Source: JBBWZH01 sp035544115
GTDB taxonomy: Bacteria; Actinomycetota; Actinomycetes; Mycobacteriales; CADCTP01
Reading direction: 5' to 3'
Assembly (NCBI GenBank): GCA_963714145.1
Contig: OY970235.1
Coordinates: 3,844,001 to 3,908,000 of the forward strand
DNA length: 64,000 bases
The notes under the pieces are model-generated. The model made no database searches. It saw only the letters and a program-made list of their open reading frames with translations, and had not been told where the DNA came from. Within the stretch, counting starts at the first letter, position 1. Each line of letters opens with the position of its first letter. Made by a program: the position numbers and the translations under genes. Below, one piece after another: positions 58,351 to 64,000 of the stretch.

Positions 58351-61300
58351 TCATCCCTGGGTCGGGCCGGGCGACGGCAGGCCCGGGGTGCGGTATGCGG
58401 AGGTGCGCGGGGCGGACGTGCGGAAGGCCGGGAAGGTGTAGCCCGGGGCGAGGTCGGCGTCGGCGGCACCCAGCTCCACGACGTGCGCGCGCAGCCGGTC
58501 GGTCCGGACCTCCACCCCGATCGGGTGGAACCAGTTCAGGACGTTCATCACCAGGTCGTACTGGTCCTTGCTGAGCGTCACGGTCGGGTCGGCGTCCAGC
58601 GCGGGCACCAGCCGGACCTCGAACTGGTACGGCAGCAGGTGGTCGCCGCGCACTAAGACGGCCCGCACCAGGGTGCTGCCCGGTTCCTCGCCGGTGACCT
58701 GGATCGTCGGGCTGACCAGCGAGGACAGGTCGACCTGGCCGCGGCTGAACGGCACCGTGGCCCAGGACAGCCGCTCGCCGGCGCCGGAGCCGAGCCCGAC
58801 CGCCGTCATCACCCGGGGCGCGCGCTGCGGTGACTGGGCCAGCGGGGCCGGGTCGCCGAGCACCACGGTGCCGGCGGAGACCGCGACCACGGCCGGCAGG
58901 TACGTGGCCGCCGCCGGGCTGGTCGCCAGCCAGCGGGTCGGGCCGGCCGGGGTGAAGACGGGCGCCAGCAGGCTGTCGGTCGCCGCGTCCACCACGTGCA
59001 CCCGGCCCGGGCCGGCGGTGGCGACGTAGAGGTACTTCCGGTCGGCGCTGACCGCGAGCGCGGCCGGCGCCGCCTGCGCCGGGAAACCATTGATGATCTT
59101 GGTCTGGGCGTTCGTGGCGGTCAGGTAGACCCGGACCGTCCCGGTGCCGTTGGCGGCGTCGTCGCTCGCGCAGGACACGTACAGCTTGCTGCCGTCCGGG
59201 CTGACCACCGCGTACCTGGCGCCGGCACCGCTGGCCACCGGCGCGCCGGCGGCGAGCGTCGTCTGGTTCACCGGGCAGAACCGGTTGCCGGCCAGCACGG
59301 CGTAGAGCGTGCTGCCGCCGGGCACGACCGCCAGCGACAGCGGCACGTCCGGCAGCACCCCGCTGGCGACCTGGGCGCCGGTGCCGGTGTCGTAGGCGCG
59401 CACCGTGTTGTCGCCGGCGCAGGCCACGAACAGCCGGGTGCCGGCCGTGGCCAGCGCGACCGGGCGCGGCCCGGTGCTGATCGGGGCGCCGGCGGCCAGC
59501 GTCGCCGGGTCCAGCACCGAGATCATCCCGGGCAGTTCGTGCGCCACGTACAGGTGGCCGGCGGCGACCGCGAGCGCGGCCGGGGTGGCGGCCACCCGGG
59601 CCGAGCGGGCCAGCGTGAGCGCCGGGAACGTGCCCGCCGGGCTGGCCGTGACCGCGAACGCGGTGACCCGGGCGCTGGCCCGGTCGGCGACGTAGCCACG
59701 GCTGCCGTCGGCGGACAGCGCCACCGCCGACGGGTCGGCCTGCGGGCTCACCGACAGCGTCACCGGTGTGCCGACCGGCACCTCGGCCGGGCCCACGACG
59801 CCGATCTGCTCGCCGGCCGCCACCGCCACCTGCACGGTCTGCGGCACCCCCGGGTCGACCCGGACGTAGTCGAAGCCGGCGGCGAACGCCCGCGCCGCGA
59901 GCGCCGGGGCCGGCAGCGTGGAATGCCGCAGCCACAGCGCCCGGCCCTGGGCCAGCAGGCCCGCGCCGGCCGGGTCGTACGCCTTGACCACAGTCACCGT
60001 GCCGGCGCCGGTGAGCAGCCCGAGCAGCACGTCCAGGGTCTGGCCGGTGACCCGCTGCATCCGCCGGGTCGCCGGGTCGGTGCCGTAGCTGACGTTGGTG
60101 TGCAGGCCGAGGAAGTCGTCGGTGCGGGTGATCAGGTACAGCTCGTCGAAGTCGTCCTGCGGCGCGCCGGCGGCCGCCGCCTCGGTACCGCCCCGGGTGC
60201 CGTCACCGGCGATGGACTGGCCGGCCGCGAGGCTGCTGTCGGACAGGCCGATCCGGACGTTGCGGCTGCCCCCCGCGGTGTGCCGGCCGCGGCTGACCTC
60301 GGCGTGCACGGACAGGTCGCCGGCCGCCAACCCGCGCAGCACCGCGGTCTTGCCGACCAGGGTGACGCCGGCCGCTCCCGGCCCGCACCTGGCCACCGAC
60401 CAGTGCACCTCGGCGTCGGCGAACAGGGCCGGGTCCGGGTCGAGCGCCAGCGCCAGGTCGGCGCCCTCGACCACGTCGGGCAGCTGGACGGCGGTGCCGG
60501 CGGCGGCCGGCAGGATCCGGAACGAGTCCGCGGCGGCCTGGGCCACGTGCACCTCGCCGCCGCCGGTCCGGCGGACCCAGCCGAACCCGGCGCCGAACGC
60601 GTGCACGGCCAGCTCGCCCGGGTCCAGCGTCTCGTGCGCGAGCAGCAGCGCCCGGCCGATCCGGTACAGGTCGGTCGCCCCGGGGTCGTACGCCCGCAGC
60701 ACCCGCAGCCGGCCGGCCACGCCGCCGAGCCGGTCCAGCAGCCGGCCCAGCGCGGCCCGCACGCTCCACTGCATCAGCCGGTGGTTCTCCACCCCGCCGG
60801 ACTCCGGGTCGAAGACGAGGCCGGTCCGGTCCTCCTGCCGGCGCAGCCAGGCCGGGTCGAAGTCGGGCTCGTCCTCGACCACGCCGACGGCGGCGGCCTC
60901 GGTGCTGCGCGGGTCGCCGTCGGCGGCGATGCCCGCACCGGGCGCGAGCGGCGCCGGCAGCACCCGCAGCGGCAGCGTCCCGATCACCAGCGGGTCGATG
61001 CCCTCGTCCACCACGAACGGCCGCTGGTTGCCGGCGACCGGGCCGGTCACCTCGGCCAGCGCGGCCCGCAGCGCGTCCGGGGTGGGCACCAGCCAGCGCT
61101 GGAAGACCTGCAGGCGGCGCCGGTACTCGTCGTCGCCCTCCCCGACCACCGGGTGGAACGAGGAGCGGGCCACCCGGGACAGCCGGACCTCGTCCACCAG
61201 GCCCACGTACTGGGCGTCGGTCAGCACGTTGCTCACCGACTCCCGGCCCCAGCCGATCCGGACCGGTTCCGGGCTGGTCAGCGCGCCCAGCGGGGCGAGC

Positions 61301-62448
61301 TGGGCGCGGGCCAGCACGGCGCCGTCCACCCAGAGCAGGCCGGTCGTGCTGACCGGCGGGCCGGCGTGGTGGTCCACGACGCCCGCGACGTGGTGGAAGG
61401 TGCCGTCGGCCAGGTCCACGTCGGCGAACAGCTCGATCTCGCGGCTGCCGTCCGACAGCGAGAAGCGCAGGTTGTGGTCGATGCCGCGGTAGGAGCCCAC
61501 GGTGAGCGCCCAGCCGGCGCTCGCGGCGGTGTTCAGCGCGCCGCGCTTGGCGACCACGGCGCCGGTTCCGGTGCCGGCCCGGCCCGGCTTGATCACCGCC
61601 TCCACCGTGAACGAGCTGCCGGCCGGCAGCGCGAAGTCGGCGTGGTCGGGCACCGTCACGTTGGCCTGCGGGCCGGCGGCGAAGCCGAACGCGCGGGCGA
61701 ACCGGCCCGGCTGGCCGCCGCGGCCGCCGGTGTTCTGGCCCGGATGGCTGGTCGCCTGGTAGCGGGCCCGGTCGTCGCCGACGGTGACCACCTCGGGCTG
61801 CCCCGAGGCCGGCACGTCGTCCAGGTGGTAGAGCGCGATCGTGTCCGGGTCCCAGGTGTACGGCCGGGGCGGGAACCGGGGCACGCTCAGGTCGCGGCCG
61901 AGCAGGTCGAGGCTGGCGCCGTGGGCGCTGGCAGCGTTCCGCTGGGCGGCGATGTCACCGAGCTGTCCGGCGAGCTCCTCGTGCTCGTCGCCCACCACCC
62001 AGAGCAGCTTCGCCAGGTTGCCGAGCAGCGCGACCAGCTGCCAGCCGCCGCTGGCCGCCGCGGCCGGCGGCCGCGGCTGGAACCGGGTCAGCCGCAGCGT
62101 GTTCGTGATCGACGCGGCGGCCCCGGGGATCGGGACGGCCACCCCGCGACCGGCCGGGCTGCCGGCCGGCAGCAGCACGTCGACCGACTCCTCGGGCAGG
62201 CCGCCGGCCCGGCTGAACCAGACCCGCACGGTAGCCGGCTCGACCAGCGCGGACTGCGGCACCAGCAGGTAGCGCGGCGACTGCGGCAGCGCGCCCGCGT
62301 ACAGGCTCTGGTAGCTGTCGAACCCGTACGGCGGGACCGCCGTGGTGCCGGTGCCGTCGGTGCCGCCCAGGGCGAGCGTCATCCGCTCCATGCCGCGCCG
62401 GTAGGCCGCGGTCAGCCCCTGCTGCATGCTGTCCAAGGCCGCGGTCAT
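58351..62448 (-). CDS. Giant tail/baseplate-type protein with LamG-like and beta-propeller repeats
   Basis: 1365 residues from the ATG at 62448 (GGAG upstream); a GTG four codons earlier is possible. The first 220 residues contain HEELAGQLGDIAAQRN and GASLDLLGRDLSVPR, closely echoing GASLDLLGTDLGLPR in the gp47-like neighbour. A concanavalin/LamG-like domain follows (about 235-430: TIALYHLDD...SFTVEAVIKPG...HHVAGVVD...VDEVRLSRVARS). From about 930 to 1230 come YVTN-type beta-propeller repeats (ALSADGSRGYVADRASARVTAF, YAVVSPDGSKLYVSCAS, KYLYVATAG). The C-terminus (DQYDLVMNVLNWFHPIGVEVRTDRLRAHV) looks like a phage tail-protein domain. The whole suggests a baseplate protein carrying carbohydrate- or surface-binding modules. 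Confidence 0.72.
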   Translation of the reverse strand: MTAALDSMQQGLTAAYRRGMERMTLALGGTDGTGTTAVPPYGFDSYQSLYAGALPQSPRYLLVPQSALVEPATVRVWFSRAGGLPEESVDVLLPAGSPAGRGVAVPIPGAAASITNTLRLTRFQPRPPAAAASGGWQLVALLGNLAKLLWVVGDEHEELAGQLGDIAAQRNAASAHGASLDLLGRDLSVPRFPPRPYTWDPDTIALYHLDDVPASGQPEVVTVGDDRARYQATSHPGQNTGGRGGQPGRFARAFGFAAGPQANVTVPDHADFALPAGSSFTVEAVIKPGRAGTGTGAVVAKRGALNTAASAGWALTVGSYRGIDHNLRFSLSDGSREIELFADVDLADGTFHHVAGVVDHHAGPPVSTTGLLWVDGAVLARAQLAPLGALTSPEPVRIGWGRESVSNVLTDAQYVGLVDEVRLSRVARSSFHPVVGEGDDEYRRRLQVFQRWLVPTPDALRAALAEVTGPVAGNQRPFVVDEGIDPLVIGTLPLRVLPAPLAPGAGIAADGDPRSTEAAAVGVVEDEPDFDPAWLRRQEDRTGLVFDPESGGVENHRLMQWSVRAALGRLLDRLGGVAGRLRVLRAYDPGATDLYRIGRALLLAHETLDPGELAVHAFGAGFGWVRRTGGGEVHVAQAAADSFRILPAAAGTAVQLPDVVEGADLALALDPDPALFADAEVHWSVARCGPGAAGVTLVGKTAVLRGLAAGDLSVHAEVSRGRHTAGGSRNVRIGLSDSSLAAGQSIAGDGTRGGTEAAAAGAPQDDFDELYLITRTDDFLGLHTNVSYGTDPATRRMQRVTGQTLDVLLGLLTGAGTVTVVKAYDPAGAGLLAQGRALWLRHSTLPAPALAARAFAAGFDYVRVDPGVPQTVQVAVAAGEQIGVVGPAEVPVGTPVTLSVSPQADPSAVALSADGSRGYVADRASARVTAFAVTASPAGTFPALTLARSARVAATPAALAVAAGHLYVAHELPGMISVLDPATLAAGAPISTGPRPVALATAGTRLFVACAGDNTVRAYDTGTGAQVASGVLPDVPLSLAVVPGGSTLYAVLAGNRFCPVNQTTLAAGAPVASGAGARYAVVSPDGSKLYVSCASDDAANGTGTVRVYLTATNAQTKIINGFPAQAAPAALAVSADRKYLYVATAGPGRVHVVDAATDSLLAPVFTPAGPTRWLATSPAAATYLPAVVAVSAGTVVLGDPAPLAQSPQRAPRVMTAVGLGSGAGERLSWATVPFSRGQVDLSSLVSPTIQVTGEEPGSTLVRAVLVRGDHLLPYQFEVRLVPALDADPTVTLSKDQYDLVMNVLNWFHPIGVEVRTDRLRAHVVELGAADADLAPGYTFPAFRTSAPRTSAYRTPGLPSPGPTQG

Positions 62449-62464
62449 CGCGCGCTCCACCCGC

Positions 62465-63769
62465 TCATGGCGCGCTCACCACGATGTCGATGAGCTGGGA
62501 GTCGATCGAGAACTGGGCCACCTCGCGGGGCAGCAGGGTGAGGTTCTCCCCCACCGCCAGCTCGACCGACTGGCCGAAGGCCGGGTCGCCCAGGGTGATC
62601 CCGTCGAAGGCCGGCGGGCAGCGCCGCAGGTGCAGGTTCTGCACGTCGATGACGCCGGGCGCGGTGCGCGCCAGCAGCATCACGTCGGAGTACAGCACCC
62701 CGCGGCCGAGCCGCAGGCTGTCCACGCTGGCGTGGATGGCGTCCAGCAGGTTGCCGCGGATCGCGTCCTGGTCGTGCCCGGCCTGGACCAGCAGGGTGGC
62801 CCGGATCCCGACGTCCACCACGTCGGCCTGGGCGACGTTCGGGAAGATCGACGCCGGCCGGGACTGCCGGACGGTCTCCAGCACGGTGTCGTACACCCCG
62901 GGCACCGGGCCGCCGCCGGTGCGCCAGGGCCAGCCGGGCTCGGTGGCGATCACGATGTCGAAGTAGTACGGCGAGCCGACCTGCCGCGGCTTGGCGAACG
63001 CCCGGCCGCCGAACAGGAACATCGAGAAGTAGCTCTGCGACACGTCGACCCCGCCGAGCGGGTCGAACAGGGCGGCGTCGCGGACCCCGTCCAGGTCGAG
63101 GATCTGGGCCAGCACCGCGTCCGGCGTCCACAGCGTCCGGGGGACGCCGAGCAGCCGGGCCCGGTAGCCGGCGTCCGGCTCGGCCAGCTCGCCGCCGGTG
63201 AACGCGCCGGGGTTGGTCGGGGTGACGGTGGCCGCCCCGAGGTTCAGGTGCAGGGCCGCCCAGCCGGGGTCGATCTGCAGCGCCTGCTGGGCGGTCAGGT
63301 TGCCGGCCGGCCCGCGGGCCACGGCGCGGACGCCGACGGTGACCGCGGGGACGCCCCCGTCCAGGGTGACCGGCGCGACGGTGCGGAAGGCCAGCGTGGG
63401 CGGCGCGGCGGTGGTCACCACGGTGCCCTCGGGCAGCACGTAGCGCCGGCCCGGCGCGGCACCGCCGAGCGTCAGCAGCACCTCGCCGGTGGCCGGGAGC
63501 AGCCGCCGGGGCAGGCCCAGGTCGGTGCCGAGCAGGTCCAGGCTGGCGCCGGACGCGGTGGTGACGAAGTTGGCGTAGTACTGCGCCTCCATGCCGCGCC
63601 ACAGCTCATGGCTGTCCCAGGCGACCGCGTCCAGCACCTTGCGCAGCGCGCTGCCGGAGCTGAGGTCCGCGTCGGCGCCGAACATGTCCCGGGCCCGGGC
63701 CTGCTGGTCGGCCACGATCCGGTCAATTCCCTTGAGGACGAAGCCGTCCGGCGTGACACCGAACGTCAT
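62465..63769 (-). CDS. Baseplate J / gp47-family protein
   Basis: 434 residues from the ATG at 63769; an in-frame TTG seven codons earlier would overlap the upstream gene. The N-terminal region (DRIVADQQARARDMFGADADLSSGSALRKVLDAVAWDSHELWRGMEAQYYANFV) and GASLDLLGTDLGLPR are the hallmark of baseplate J (T4 gp6/P2 J, eCIS baseplate wedge) proteins. LPEGTVVTT and GPAGNLTAQQALQ also fit. It should form the wedge of a contractile tail or extracellular injection system baseplate. The partial gene upstream and the large gene downstream are in the same leftward operon. Confidence 0.85.
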   Translation of the reverse strand: MTFGVTPDGFVLKGIDRIVADQQARARDMFGADADLSSGSALRKVLDAVAWDSHELWRGMEAQYYANFVTTASGASLDLLGTDLGLPRRLLPATGEVLLTLGGAAPGRRYVLPEGTVVTTAAPPTLAFRTVAPVTLDGGVPAVTVGVRAVARGPAGNLTAQQALQIDPGWAALHLNLGAATVTPTNPGAFTGGELAEPDAGYRARLLGVPRTLWTPDAVLAQILDLDGVRDAALFDPLGGVDVSQSYFSMFLFGGRAFAKPRQVGSPYYFDIVIATEPGWPWRTGGGPVPGVYDTVLETVRQSRPASIFPNVAQADVVDVGIRATLLVQAGHDQDAIRGNLLDAIHASVDSLRLGRGVLYSDVMLLARTAPGVIDVQNLHLRRCPPAFDGITLGDPAFGQSVELAVGENLTLLPREVAQFSIDSQLIDIVVSAP

Positions 63770-63782
63770 CTGGTCCGCCTGG

Positions 63783-64000
63783 TCAGGCAAGGGTCCCCCC
63801 CGCGTCCACGGTCAACGGTTGGCTGGTGACGGTCTCCACGACGACGAAGACCGTGTATTCGCGGCTGGCCCGTACCGCGGCGGCGATCCGGTCGCGGGTC
63901 GCGGCGTCGAGGCCGGGCTGCTGCTCGAACGCCCTGGGGTCGTCGGAGAAGAACACCTCGCGGATGTCCCGGACCCGCGGGTCCAGGCCGACGCAGCGGA
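63783..64000 (-). CDS. Partial protein of the baseplate operon (C-terminal 72 aa only)
   Basis: The gene enters from the right edge and ends at TGA. The visible part (LDPRVRDIREVFFSDDPRAF, then LDAATRDRIAAAV and REYTVFVVVETV) is helical then beta. It is too short to assign. From gene order in contractile systems another baseplate component is expected. It ends 13 bp before the gp47 ATG, so the two are co-transcribed. Confidence 0.7.
   Translation of the reverse strand, partial: RCVGLDPRVRDIREVFFSDDPRAFEQQPGLDAATRDRIAAAVRASREYTVFVVVETVTSQPLTVDAGGTLA

Overview
The window is about 75% GC, with short intergenic gaps, GTG and TTG starts, and the gene families of a filamentous actinomycete (SARP/AfsR-type regulators, NB-ARC regulators, MbtH proteins, NRPS/PKS megasynthases). 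An Actinoplanes/Micromonosporaceae-like host is my best guess, but nothing here fixes the genus.

Layout. (1) 1-3996: the 3' end of a type I PKS gene (AT-KR-DH-ACP visible) followed by an MbtH-like gene; the rest lies off the left edge. (2) 4.5-10.3 kb: genes not obviously biosynthetic. These are a small Cys/His protein, a PAP2-type membrane phosphatase, a NACHT NTPase with a membrane tail, a Het-C/zinc-phospholipase-like protein full of in-frame minisatellites, and a helical hypothetical protein that looks frameshifted. (3) 10.3-17.8 kb: a large SARP-NB-ARC-TPR activator divergent from a tightly packed operon of four genes: both subunits of a B12-dependent glutamate mutase, an AsnRS-like catalytic core without an anticodon domain, and an FMN domain of the glutamate-synthase type that has lost its iron-sulfur cysteines. 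(4) 17.9-25.5 kb: an XRE-NB-ARC regulator, a short winged-helix regulator coupled to an O-methyltransferase, a two-component pair, a UbiA prenyltransferase and an MFS exporter. (5) 25.8-50.9 kb: a second MbtH gene, three NRPS genes encoding seven modules (A-T-E / C-A-T x3 / C-A-T x3-TE), a SnoaL-like protein and a branched-chain aminotransferase. (6) 50.9-54.6 kb: a leftward operon of a histidine kinase, its response regulator, a membrane protein and a GntR regulator with a clear operator. (7) 54.9-56.3 kb: a secreted esterase. (8) 56.3-64 kb: a leftward block of contractile-tail (baseplate) type genes running off the right edge.

How it fits together. The NRPS line should make a heptapeptide that starts with D-serine (module 1 code reads as Ser and the module ends in an epimerase) and is released by a terminal thioesterase. 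The mutase operon should make 3-methylaspartate from glutamate, and its two unusual companions may amidate or otherwise modify it. The aminotransferase may supply another building block. O-methylation, prenylation and export genes lie between the precursor operon and the NRPS genes. The upstream regions of the mutase operon and of the MbtH/NRPS operon share a three-repeat array (CTGCCG) placed exactly 21 nt before similar -10-like hexamers, which suggests co-regulation. A SARP-type triple heptamer at 11-bp period lies in the same divergent region as the SARP gene. The most novel-looking part is the four-gene mutase / AsnRS-like / FMN operon. The right-hand baseplate block, with a combined LamG and beta-propeller protein, is the second candidate.
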